Origin: Candidatus Collinsella stercoripullorum
Lineage (GTDB): Bacteria; Actinomycetota; Coriobacteriia; Coriobacteriales; Coriobacteriaceae
Assembly (NCBI GenBank): GCA_019117005.1
Contig: DXAO01000010.1
Location: 1 to 36,798 of the forward strand
DNA: 36,798 bases
Reading direction: 5' to 3'
Below, one piece after another: positions 10,087 through 18,832 of this stretch. A program made the translations under genes and the position numbers. How positions within the stretch are numbered: position 1 is the stretch's first letter; each line of letters starts with the position of its first letter. A model generated the notes under the pieces. That model saw only the letters and a program-made list of their open reading frames with translations, ran no database searches and had not been told where the DNA came from.

Positions 10087-10179
10087 CTGGGAAAAGGTGC
10101 CTGTCACCGATGCCCCTGGGAAAAAAGTGCCTGTCCCTTATTTCCCAGTGGGAAATAAGGGACAGGCACTTTTTTCCCA
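10087..10179. repeat. Perfect 63-bp palindrome plus a degenerate direct copy
   Basis: Arms of 31 bp (10117-10147 and 10149-10179) around one central base are perfectly complementary. The left arm starts TGGGAAAAAAGTGCCTGTCC and the right arm ends with its complement. About 29 bp to the left (10087-10105) is a shorter direct copy, CTGGGAAAAGGTGCCTGTC, and an ACCGATGC motif follows both that copy and the right arm. The A6/T6 tracts on the outside would let each strand work as an intrinsic terminator, but the element sits between divergent starts, so a REP-like dispersed repeat is more likely. Confidence 0.9.
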
Positions 10180-10202
10180 CCGATGCGCCATCGTGCCATA
10201 AT
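10174..10202 (+). promoter_or_regulatory. Possible tcdA promoter overlapping the palindrome
   Basis: CATAAT (10197-10202) is placed 17 bp after TTCCCA (10174-10179). The -35-like hexamer is the last six bases of the palindrome, so the repeat appears to supply it. tcdA starts 33 bp downstream. Confidence 0.4.
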
Positions 10203-10234
10203 GGGCGGCGACCAACGCGACGAAAGGGAACCCG

Positions 10235-11008
10235 ATGCCGGAGACCGCGACCACCAAGCTCGAGACCATCATGGGCGCAGACGGGCTCTCGCGCCTGCAG
10301 GCGGCCACCGTCATGGTGCTCGGCTGCGGAGGCGTGGGGTCGAACTGCATCGAGGCGCTCGCGCGCGGCGCCATCGGGCGCATCGTGATCGTGGACAAGG
10401 ACGTCGTCGCCCCGAGCAACATCAACCGACAGGCCATCGCCTTCACGAGCACCGTCGGCCGGCGCAAGGTCGACGTCATGGCCGCCATGATCGCCGACAT
10501 CAACCCGTCCTGCGAAGTAATCGCGCGCGACGCCTTCGTGCTGCCCGACAACCTCGAGGCCCTCATGCGCGACTGCCTCGATGCCTGCGGTGGCCGCATC
10601 GACTTCATCGTCGACGCCATCGACACCGTCTCCACGAAGCTCGCGCTCGCCGAGCTCGCTCCCGCGCTCGGCATCCCCCTCATCAGCAGCATGGGCGCGG
10701 CCAACAAGCTGCACCCCGAGTGCCTGCGCATCGCCGACATCCACGACACCGTGCGCGACCCGCTCGCGCGCATCGTCCGCAAGGAGTGCCGCCGCCGCGG
10801 CATCCGGCACCTGCGCGTCCTGTACTCCTGCGAGGAGCCTGCGCGCACGCCCGGGCGCGCTCCTGAATCCGGGCGCGAGCGCACCGAGCTCGGCACCGCC
10901 TCGTTCATGCCGCCCATCATGGGGCAGATGATCGCCGGCGAGGTCATCCGCCGGCTCTCCGGCGTCGGCTGCGAGGAGGTCCGCCCGGACGGAACGGTCG
11001 TCCGGTAG
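10235..11008 (+). CDS. tcdA: tRNA threonylcarbamoyladenosine dehydratase (ThiF/E1-like)
   Basis: 257 residues (E. coli TcdA is 268). It adenylates and cyclises t6A37 of ANN-decoding tRNAs to ct6A. Seen: MGADGLSRLQAATVMVLGCGGVGS, with the nucleotide-binding GCGGVGS at 30-36, then IVDKDVVAPSNINRQ (acidic end of the E1 Rossmann fold and the DxxxxSNxNRQ motif), FIVDAIDTVSTKLALAE and a C-terminal PPIMGQMIAGEVIRRL typical of the family. ATG 10235 follows AAAGGGA. tatD lies 80 bp downstream on the same strand and may be cotranscribed. Related ThiF/HesA proteins look similar, but length and motif spacing favour TcdA. Confidence 0.92.
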   Translation: MPETATTKLETIMGADGLSRLQAATVMVLGCGGVGSNCIEALARGAIGRIVIVDKDVVAPSNINRQAIAFTSTVGRRKVDVMAAMIADINPSCEVIARDAFVLPDNLEALMRDCLDACGGRIDFIVDAIDTVSTKLALAELAPALGIPLISSMGAANKLHPECLRIADIHDTVRDPLARIVRKECRRRGIRHLRVLYSCEEPARTPGRAPESGRERTELGTASFMPPIMGQMIAGEVIRRLSGVGCEEVRPDGTVVR

Positions 11009-11088
11009 CGGACCCGCGCATCCCGCTCGCAAGCCGCCGCGCGCCCCGCCCGTCCCCGCCCCCAGCGCCACCGAGGAGGTGCCGCCCC

Positions 11089-11853
11089 ATGTACCGCTTC
11101 GTCGACATGCACTGCCATCTCGACCTCATGGCCAACGGACCGCAGGTCGCCGCCGACGCGCGCGGACGCGGGATCGCGCTGCTCAACGCGAGCGTGACCC
11201 CGCAGGGCTACCGTTGCGCGCGCGAGCGCTACGCCGGCGCGCCCGCGGTCCGCTGCGCCGCCGGCCTGCACCCGTGGTGGGTCTCAGACGGGTCCTGCGG
11301 CGATGACGACGCCGCCCGGCTCGCCCTCGACCTCGCCAGCGAGCGCTTCGTGGGAGAGGTGGGCCTCGACCTCGGAACGCGCCATGCGCATGCGCGCGCT
11401 CGGCAGGAGGCCGCCTTCGAGCGGATCGTCCGCGCCTGCGCCGAGAACCCCCTCCCCGGGCGCGTCCTGACCATCCACGCGGTCCGCTCCGCTGGAACCG
11501 TCCTCGATGCGCTGGAGCGCTACGACCTCACCCGCAGCGCCGCCTGCATCTTCCACTGGTTCTCGGGCACGAGCGAGGAACTCGCCCGGGCGCGGCGCGC
11601 AGGGTGCCTGTTCTCCGTGAACGGCATGATGCTCGCCACGCGCAGGGGACAGGAGTACGCGCGGATCATCCCGCAGAAGCAGCTGCTGCTCGAGACCGAC
11701 GCACCCGCCGAGCAGGGCGCGCCGGGCGCGGCGGCGGACCTCGAGGCGGCGCTGCAGGCGACGCTCTCCCGGCTGGCGCAGATCCGCGGCGTCGACGAGG
11801 CCGACCTGGGGCGCGCGGTCGCCGAGCGCGGCGCGGAGCTCCTCGGTCTGTAA
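11089..11853 (+). CDS. TatD-family metal-dependent hydrolase
   Basis: 254 residues. TatD proteins are TIM-barrel metallohydrolases, several with 3'-5' DNase/RNase activity in repair. Metal-binding residues seen in order: HxH (H8, H10 in DMHCHLD), GLHPWW, the bridging glutamate in FVGEVGLDLG, histidines in LTIHAVRS and IFHWFSG, and the aspartate of LLETDAP. The chain is a little shorter and more divergent than E. coli TatD. ATG 11089 follows GAGGAGGTG. The gene continues the tcdA direction. The exact substrate cannot be told from sequence. Confidence 0.88.
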   Translation: MYRFVDMHCHLDLMANGPQVAADARGRGIALLNASVTPQGYRCARERYAGAPAVRCAAGLHPWWVSDGSCGDDDAARLALDLASERFVGEVGLDLGTRHAHARARQEAAFERIVRACAENPLPGRVLTIHAVRSAGTVLDALERYDLTRSAACIFHWFSGTSEELARARRAGCLFSVNGMMLATRRGQEYARIIPQKQLLLETDAPAEQGAPGAAADLEAALQATLSRLAQIRGVDEADLGRAVAERGAELLGL

Positions 11854-11983
11854 GGGCGCGCACCGCATAGGCGGCACGGGCCGCTCGACCCGTCGCGCGC
11901 ACGGCGCCTGCGCGCCGGGAGAGGCGGGCCCTCGGCCGCGAAAACGCGATCCCGCACTGCACCCGAACCGCGGGCGGGCAGCG

Positions 11984-12010
11984 ACGGAGACGCGACCGCG
12001 GCGTCTCCGT
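11984..12010 (+). terminator. Hairpin after tatD, probable terminator
   Basis: ACGGAGACGC (11984-11993) pairs perfectly with GCGTCTCCGT (12001-12010) around a 7-nt loop. No T run follows, so activity is uncertain. Confidence 0.45.
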
Positions 12011-12129
12011 ACCGCACACCGCCCTCCCCGACCGTTCGCCGCCCGTCGCATAAGCCCCCGACCGACGGGTATCCATCAGGTAGGTGCATCGAGCACGACG
12101 TACCCGGCACGACGAGGAAAGGAGCCATC

Positions 12130-12402
12130 ATGTTCGATTTCAACGCTGTCGTCGAGCTCGCGGGGATGCTCTCCTCGCTTGCCGTGGTCTTCCTGGTCCT
12201 CGAGGCGGGATCCATCGCGCTGCCGGCCGCCGTGCGCCGCGCGCGGACATGGATGAGCAGCCGGGACGATACGGTCTCGTGGTCCACGCGCCGCGAGAAG
12301 GACGCCTACGCGGGCACCGCCCCCGCAGCCGTCCGCTCCTCCCTGCACACCGCGACGGGACGCAGGCCCATGAACAGCCTGCCGATCCGCCAGGCGGCCT
12401 AG
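12130..12402 (+). CDS. Small membrane-anchored protein, 90 residues
   Basis: 90 residues, no recognised family. An N-terminal hydrophobic helix (about residues 7-35, VVELAGMLSSLAVVFLVLEAGSIAL) is followed by a basic, Arg/Ser/Thr-rich hydrophilic tail (RRARTWMSSRDD, STRREKDAYAG). It is expected to be a single-pass protein with a cytoplasmic basic tail. Support for being a real gene: AAAGGAG 6 nt before ATG 12130, a clear Rho-independent terminator 57 bp after the stop, and coding bias like its neighbours. No functional hint in context. Confidence 0.72.
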   Translation: MFDFNAVVELAGMLSSLAVVFLVLEAGSIALPAAVRRARTWMSSRDDTVSWSTRREKDAYAGTAPAAVRSSLHTATGRRPMNSLPIRQAA

Positions 12403-12458
12403 CGCAGGCGGGCCGCGCAGCGGCATACCTGCTGCGAATGCCATCGAGCCCTACACGA

Positions 12459-12484
12459 CGGGGGTCCCGAGGGACCCCCGTTTT
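12459..12484 (+). terminator. Rho-independent terminator of the small membrane protein gene
   Basis: CGGGGGTCCC (12459-12468), GA, GGGACCCCCG (12471-12480), then TTTT (12481-12484). The T run is only on the + strand. Confidence 0.9.
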
Positions 12485-12551
12485 CATGCCGCGGTACGGA
12501 CGTGTCCGCTGGGAGGCGCCGGGGCGCGCCGAAGGCACCCGGCAGCGGCCC

Positions 12552-13232
12552 CTACCGGGCCGCCCGATCGCCCGGGTCCCGGATATCCAGCAGGTCCGGG
12601 ATCGCGTCGATGACCAGGTCCGCCTCGTCCTGCGAGAACCCGAAGCGCTCCTCGCGCTTGGCGACGACCGTGATGCCCGCCGCCTTGCCCGCGGCGATGC
12701 CGTACACGGAGTCCTCCACGCAGCAGCATGCACCGGCGGGAAGGCCCAGCAGATCGAGGGTATGCAGGTAGATCTCGGGGTTGGGCTTGCTTTGATGGAA
12801 CTGCTCGCCCGACACGATGGGCTCGAACCGCCCCGTCAGGCCGCAGGCGTCGAGCACCTTCTCGATGTTCGCCAGCGGAGAGGAGGATGCCAGCGCGACG
12901 CGGACCCCCATCCCGTGCAGGGCCTCGACCGTCTCGGCGACGCCGGGGTTCAGCAGCCGCGCGTACGGCCGCGGGCGATGCGACGCCCACTCGTTGTAGA
13001 CCGCCTCCGCCTCGTCGCCGGTCAGCTCGCCGCGGCCGCCGCGGCGCATCCACATCTGCAGGTTGCGCTGGAAGTCCTGGTGCGACATGCCGACCTGGCG
13101 CTTGCGCTCCTCCTCGGTGATACCGAGCCCGAGCTCCTCGCTCATCACGGCGAGCTCATCGAAGTAGAACTTCTCGGTGTCGACGATCACGCCGTCCATG
13201 TCGAAGATGACCGCTTTGAAGGGGAAGGCCAT
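12552..13232 (-). CDS. HAD-superfamily phosphatase/phosphoglucomutase-like hydrolase
   Basis: 226 residues. Subfamily IA HAD enzyme with a helical cap, usually a sugar-phosphate phosphatase or beta-phosphoglucomutase. Seen: nucleophile motif VIFDMDGVIVDTE (D11, D13), the cap with WMRRGGRGELTGDEAE, motif II VALASSS, motif III lysine in QSKPNPEIYL, and motif IV CCVEDSVYGIAAGKAAGI. The DxDGVIxDTE form with ED in motif IV is typical of the beta-phosphoglucomutase/phosphatase group. ATG 13232 follows GAAAGGAC. The candidate structured RNA lies about 140 bp upstream. Substrate unknown. Confidence 0.88.
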   Translation of the reverse strand: MAFPFKAVIFDMDGVIVDTEKFYFDELAVMSEELGLGITEEERKRQVGMSHQDFQRNLQMWMRRGGRGELTGDEAEAVYNEWASHRPRPYARLLNPGVAETVEALHGMGVRVALASSSPLANIEKVLDACGLTGRFEPIVSGEQFHQSKPNPEIYLHTLDLLGLPAGACCCVEDSVYGIAAGKAAGITVVAKREERFGFSQDEADLVIDAIPDLLDIRDPGDRAAR

Positions 13233-13370
13233 GGGCTGTCCTTTCGGGCTGGACCGAGCACGCGCGCATCCGCGCCGCGGTGCCTGGGATTCATTTCGGC
13301 ACCTCAGTGTAGCGTATCTATGCAGCGGCAACGCTCGTCGCGTTCCTCGTTACCCTGATCCTGGTGGTCA

Positions 13371-13581
13371 GATGATCGATGTGGGTGATGCCTGCATAAG
13401 AGAACAGCCGCCTTGACGGAGACGGCTGTTCGCGTGGGCATCACCCACCAACAACAACTTCGCAGGAGGGCTTTAAACCTTCCGCTCGTACTGAAGAATA
13501 CCCCAACGGCAGACCTGCATACCGCGGTATACGACAGGGCGACGGGCGCCTCGGAGCGTTCACGTATGCGATCGATCCATC
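13371..13581. ncRNA. Candidate ~210-nt structured RNA, strand undetermined
   Basis: Three nested or stacked pairings are visible. GATGATCGAT (13371-13380) pairs with ATCGATCCATC (13571-13581, one bulge) and closes the whole domain. GTGGGTGATGCC (13381-13392) pairs perfectly with GGCATCACCCAC (13437-13448). Inside it GAACAGCCG (13402-13410) pairs perfectly with CGGCTGTTC (13423-13431). Weaker helices such as CGCTC/GAGCG (about 13483/13554) and the 12-bp palindrome ATACCGCGGTAT (13519-13530) fill the other half. Base composition is lower in GC than the flanks and no credible open frame exists. On the - strand it could be a free RNA or a leader of the HAD gene. raiA and Collinsella-1 RNAs are comparators worth testing; I could not confirm either. 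Confidence 0.55.
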
Positions 13582-13651
13582 ATGGGGCGCCCTGAGCCGG
13601 CAGCATAGACCATCCGTGCAACAGCCCGCATCTCCCGCCCGCTATACCAAA

Positions 13652-13682
13652 GGCGGGCGGCGCCCCGAAGACGCCGCCCGCC
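13652..13682 (-). terminator. Rho-independent terminator of pgi
   Basis: GGCGGGCGGCG (13652-13662) pairs perfectly with CGCCGCCCGCC (13672-13682). Read on the - strand the stem is followed by TTTGG, 27 bp after the pgi stop. Confidence 0.8.
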
Positions 13683-13708
13683 CCAACTGCCCCTATGGCA
13701 GCATCCGC

Positions 13709-15403
<1,695 letters not shown>

Positions 15404-15718
15404 GCAGGTCCTCCTTGTCCATGAAGGCGCGGAGACGACGTGCCGCGACGACCCTCGCGCGGCACCCCGCGCCGACATCCGTGATGGCTTTATTCTAGCG
15501 CAGCGCGCCTGCCCCGGGGCGCGGGCCGGGCAACTTCGCGACCCCCTGCGGGCCCGCGCGACGGGGATGGGGGACGCGGGCGCCGGGCGCCGCCGGGGCC
15601 CCGGGCTCCACCGGGGCGCCGGGCTCCACCGGGGCGCCGCAGCACCGCGGAACCTCCCCGACGTCGCGCCGTCAGGGCGCAGCAGCGCCGCGGGAACCTC
15701 CCCGATGCCGGGCCGCCC
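15404..15718. other. Gene-free GC-rich stretch with short direct repeats
   Basis: 315 bp upstream of pgi. It holds the pgi leader, an 18-bp perfect tandem duplication GGGCTCCACCGGGGCGCC (15603-15620 and 15621-15638), and a near-repeat AGCRCCGCGG(G)AACCTCCCCGA at 15641 and 15684. No open frame with a ribosome site was found. Confidence 0.6.
15492..15497 (-). promoter_or_regulatory. -10 element of the pgi promoter
   Basis: TAGAAT on the - strand, in the only AT-rich patch upstream of pgi and about 90 bp before its start. The -35 position is GC-rich and unrecognisable. Confidence 0.4.
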
Positions 15719-16081
15719 CTAGAGGCGGCAGCGGTCCGCGAGCTCAGGGTACCCCCGCTCGACCGCGCGGTTGAACTGGCCGGCGTACACCCCGATCGCC
15801 ATCACCCAGGCCGCCGCGAGGCAGACGGCGATAAGCGCCGTCACCGCGACGGCGGCGAAGGCGACCGCCGGCGTGGGGCCGGCCGCGTACGCGGTCATGC
15901 CCAGCAGCACGGCATCCAACGCGAAGGAGAGGACGGCCGCGCGACGCCAGGCCCTCCTGCGCAGGCGCTGGGCGCGGTCGAGGGCGGCATGGAGCTCCAG
16001 GAGCTCCCCCGTCGAGAGCAGGCGGCAGCCGATCGTTTCGCGCTGCGCCCTGCTGAGCGTGTTCACATGGATGCCGAGCAT
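15719..16081 (-). CDS. Small integral membrane protein, two helices
   Basis: 120 residues, no recognised family. A hydrophilic N-terminus (MLGIHVNTLSRAQRETIGCRLLSTGELLELHAALDRAQRLRRR) precedes two hydrophobic helices, about 46-68 (AAVLSFALDAVLLGMTAYAAG) and 73-99 (AVAFAAVAVTALIAVCLAAAWVMAIGV), and a short polar tail. The basic RRRAWRR before helix 1 suggests both ends are cytoplasmic. GGGAGGCG precedes ATG 16081, supporting it as a real gene. It starts 91 bp after the Uup-like gene on the same strand and may be cotranscribed. A short GCCGCC/GGCGGC dyad overlaps the stop codon. Confidence 0.72.
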   Translation of the reverse strand: MLGIHVNTLSRAQRETIGCRLLSTGELLELHAALDRAQRLRRRAWRRAAVLSFALDAVLLGMTAYAAGPTPAVAFAAVAVTALIAVCLAAAWVMAIGVYAGQFNRAVERGYPELADRCRL

Positions 16082-16172
16082 CGTCGCCTCCCGTCTCGCC
16101 GGCCGCACCCGCGGCCCGAAGCCCGCAGCCGGGTGCCCGCCCGCCGTCGCGGGGGGCACCCGCCCGCGCGCG

Positions 16173-18017
16173 TCACTCCCCCAGCTGCTCGCAGGCCTCG
16201 AGCCAGGCGGTCTCGAGCTCGTCCAGCTCCGCGCACGCGGCGTCGATCTCATGCTGGCTGGCCGTGAGCGCCGCGAAATCCGTGGGGTCGACCCCCGCCA
16301 TGGCGGCGCGGAGCTCATCGACCCTGGCGCGCCGGGACTCCATCTTGCGCTCGAGCGACGACACCTCGCGGCGCAGGCGCTGCCGCTCGGCGTTGGAGAG
16401 CCCCGCGTCGGCCTCCGGGCTTCCCGCCCCCGCCCGCTCGCGGCGCTCGCCGCCGGCCGCGGGCGACGAGGTGCCCCGTCCCCGCGCCTGCGCGCGCCCC
16501 TCGCCGACGAGCCGCAGGTACTCGTCCACGGCGCCGGGCACGTGCCGCAGCCGGCCGTCGACGAGCGCGTACTGCTGGTCGGTCACGCGCTCCATGAGGT
16601 AGCGGTCGTGCGTCACCAGGATGAGCGTCCCCGGCCATCCGTCGAGCAGGTCCTCCACGATGGCGAGCATGTCGGTGTCGAGGTCGTTGCCCGGCTCGTC
16701 CAGGATCAGGACGTTCGGCTCCTCCAGGATGGTGAGCAGCAGCGACAGCCGGCGGCGCTGGCCTCCGGAGAGGTCGCCTATGCGGCTCCAGAGCTGCTGC
16801 GTGGTGAAGCCGAGGCGCTCGAGCAGCTTCTCGGGGCTCGTCTCCTTGCCGTCCACCACGTAGACGCGCTTGTAGCGCGAGAGCACCTCGCGGATGGTCT
16901 CGTCGAGGTGCGGCGCGAGCTCGTCGAGCTGCTGGGAGAGCACGCCGAAGCGCACCGTCTGCCCGATCTTCACGCGGCCGCGCGCGGGCTCCAGGCGACC
17001 TTGGAGCACCGACAGCAGGGTCGACTTGCCGGCGCCGTTCTCCCCCAGCAGGCCGAAGCGGTCGCCCGCCCCGATGAGCCAGGTGGCGTCCTCCACGACC
17101 GGCCTGAACGAGCCGTCCGCGACGTCCCCGTAGCCCGCGGTGACGTCCAGCACATCGATCACCTGCTTGCCCAGGCGCGCGACGGCCAGCCGCTTGAGCT
17201 CGAGCTCGTTGCGCACGGGCGGCACGTCCGCGATCAGCGCGCGGGCCGCCTCGACGCGGAACTTGGGTTTGGTCGAGCGCGCCTGGGCGCCGCGGCTGAG
17301 CCAGGCGAGCTCCTTGCGCGCCATGTTTCGCCGGCGGTCCTCCGCCGCCGCGGCGAGGCGGTCGCGCTCGACGCGCTGCAGGATGTAGGCGGAGTAGCCG
17401 CCCTCGAACGGGTCGACCCTGCCGTCGTGGACCTCCCACATGGAGGTGCAGACCTCGTCGAGGAACCAGCGGTCGTGGGTCACCACGAGCAGCGCGCCCG
17501 CGCCGTCGGCCCAGCGCTCGCGCAGGTGCCGGGCGAGCCAGTCGATGGTCCGCATGTCCAGGTGGTTGGTCGGCTCGTCGAGCATGAGGACGTCGTAATC
17601 GCCGATGAGCAGGCGGGCGAGGTCCACGCGGCGGCGCTGGCCGCCCGAGAGCTCCCCCACGCGCCCCTCCCAGGGCACGTCGGAGATGAGGCCGTCGAGC
17701 ACCTGGCGCACACGGGGGCGGGACGCCCACTCGTACTCCGGGGCGTCGCCCACCACGGCCTCGCGCACCGTGGCCCCGTCGCTCAGGGCGTCGCGCTGGC
17801 CGAGCAGCCCGACCGAGAGGTCGCGCCGGTGGGTGACGCGGCCGGAATCGGGCTCGAGCTCCCCGGCGAGCACCGACAGCAGGGTCGACTTCCCGTCGCC
17901 GTTGCGCCCCACGATACCGATGCGGTCCCCCTCGTCGACACCCAGGGTGACACCGCCGAAGACCTGCTTGGTCGGGAAATCGAGCCGCACCGAGTCGCAG
18001 CCCAGAAGAATCGCCAT
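16173..18017 (-). CDS. Uup-like ABC-F ATPase
   Basis: 614 residues. Tandem ABC ATPase without membrane segments, of the ribosome-associated ABC-F group. Seen: Walker A GRNGDGKST (37-45), LSGGQRRRVDLARLL with LMLDEPTNHLDMRT, second Walker A GENGAGKST, LSGGQRRRLSLLLTI with LILDEPGNDLDTDM (Gly replacing the usual Thr in the second DEPTNDLD), and a C-terminal charged coiled coil of about 95 residues (NAERQRLRREVSSLERKMESRRARVDELRAAMAG) after an Ala/Gly/Arg linker. The terminal coiled coil is the mark of Uup, which limits precise excision and helps resolve ribosome or DNA structures in E. coli. ATG 18017 follows AAGGCGG. The same frame stays open upstream through the 39-bp repeats, but those are not credible protein. 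Confidence 0.9.
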   Translation of the reverse strand: MAILLGCDSVRLDFPTKQVFGGVTLGVDEGDRIGIVGRNGDGKSTLLSVLAGELEPDSGRVTHRRDLSVGLLGQRDALSDGATVREAVVGDAPEYEWASRPRVRQVLDGLISDVPWEGRVGELSGGQRRRVDLARLLIGDYDVLMLDEPTNHLDMRTIDWLARHLRERWADGAGALLVVTHDRWFLDEVCTSMWEVHDGRVDPFEGGYSAYILQRVERDRLAAAAEDRRRNMARKELAWLSRGAQARSTKPKFRVEAARALIADVPPVRNELELKRLAVARLGKQVIDVLDVTAGYGDVADGSFRPVVEDATWLIGAGDRFGLLGENGAGKSTLLSVLQGRLEPARGRVKIGQTVRFGVLSQQLDELAPHLDETIREVLSRYKRVYVVDGKETSPEKLLERLGFTTQQLWSRIGDLSGGQRRRLSLLLTILEEPNVLILDEPGNDLDTDMLAIVEDLLDGWPGTLILVTHDRYLMERVTDQQYALVDGRLRHVPGAVDEYLRLVGEGRAQARGRGTSSPAAGGERRERAGAGSPEADAGLSNAERQRLRREVSSLERKMESRRARVDELRAAMAGVDPTDFAALTASQHEIDAACAELDELETAWLEACEQLGE

Positions 18018-18087
18018 CGCGCACCGCCTTGCATCCGTCGCGTTCTCACAGCCTCCCATCCTAGCACGGCGGCCGACCGCGCCGTGC

Positions 18088-18345
18088 GCCGGCTCCATCA
18101 GATGCGGCGGCAGGACCGCGCCGTGCGCCGGCTTCGCCGGACCGCGCCGCCCGCGGGCGCCGGCAGCCCGGTCGCGCCGCGCGCAGGACCCAGCGGACGC
18201 GGTGGCCCGGTCGCTCCGTGCGCAAACGCCATGCGCAGGCTCAGCCCGGTCGCGCCGTGCGCAGGACCCGGCGGACGCGGCAGCCCGGTCGCTCCGACCG
18301 CAAACGCCATGCGCAGGCTCAGCACGGTCGCGCTGCCCGGCCGCT
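18088..18345. repeat. 39-bp minisatellite, left block
   Basis: Four clear 39-bp units begin at 18166, 18205, 18244 and 18283, each starting GCCCGGTCGC. They alternate between two versions (one with GCAGGACCC, one with GCAAACGCCATG), giving a 78-bp higher-order period. A partial unit starts at 18322. More degenerate units extend left to about 18088. Because 39 is a multiple of three, all frames stay open, which produces spurious long open frames. Confidence 0.85.
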
Positions 18346-18376
18346 TCGCGCCGGATGTCCCCTGTCCGCATAATGT

Positions 18377-18463
18377 TGTAACTTTTATAGTATCACCCGG
18401 CCTGAATGCACGGAATTGCGTCTCATTCGTGCATTCCGGCCGGGTGATACTCTGGTAGTTACA
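18377..18463. repeat. Long palindromic element between two minisatellite blocks
   Basis: 24-bp arms (18389-18412 and 18428-18451) starting AGTATCACCCGGCC pair with one mismatch around a 15-nt loop. Outside 5-7 unpaired bases, TGTAACT (18377-18383) pairs with AGTTACA (18457-18463), and a CCCTGT/ACAGGG match lies further out. It is clearly less GC-rich than the flanks. It could be a miniature inverted-repeat element or a REP-like sequence. No target-site duplication was evident. Confidence 0.8.
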
Positions 18464-18529
18464 TCACACAGGGCGTTGACATGCGGATTCAGGCCGCCAA
18501 GGCGTGGGCAGACCTGACAGGTGGCCTGC

Positions 18530-18750
18530 GCCCGGCCGCGCCGCGCGCCGACTCCGTCAGATGCGGCGGCCCGGGCGCGCCGCCCGCGGGCCCCGGCAGG
18601 AGTGACAGCCCGGCCGCACCGCCCGCAGGCCCCGTCCGGCCGCGGCGGGCGCAGGACCCGCCGGACGCGGCGGCCCGGTCGCTCCACCCGCGGGCCCCGG
18701 CAGACGCGGCGGCCGGATCGCGCCGCCCGCAGGCCCCGGCCGACCGCTCC
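18530..18750. repeat. 39-bp minisatellite, right block
   Basis: Units begin at 18530, 18569, 18608, 18647 (short, 26 bp), 18673 and 18712. They are the same family and orientation as the left block, starting GCCCGG and ending GCGGCG in several copies. The 26-bp unit shows that the 39-mer is built from 13-bp blocks. Confidence 0.8.
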
Positions 18751-18761
18751 CTCGCCCGTCT

Positions 18762-18791
18762 TTGACGGGGTCGCGCGCCCTGTGGTACACA
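18762..18791 (+). promoter_or_regulatory. Possible promoter of the acetyltransferase gene
   Basis: TTGACG (18762-18767), 18-bp spacer, TACACA (18786-18791), starting just after the right repeat block and 41 bp before the start codon. Confidence 0.4.
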
Positions 18792-18832
18792 TGGGCGCGA
18801 GCTCAGCCCCGGACCCCAAGATTGGAGGAACC

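Noticed and set aside
13519..13530. ATACCGCGGTAT read as a T-box antiterminator or operator
   Set aside because: The surrounding T-box specifier loop and the conserved 14-base T-box sequence are absent; kept only as part of the candidate RNA.
13413..13595. 60-codon open frame starting with TTG inside the candidate RNA
   Set aside because: It has no ribosome site and overlaps the strongest helices; composition is not protein-like.
18018..18371. In-frame N-terminal extension of the Uup-like protein through the repeats
   Set aside because: ABC-F proteins begin with the short MAILLGCDSV-type strand; the upstream frame only translates the minisatellite.
18088..18750. CRISPR-like array
   Set aside because: Units are contiguous 39-mers without unique spacers, they diverge freely, and no cas gene is near.
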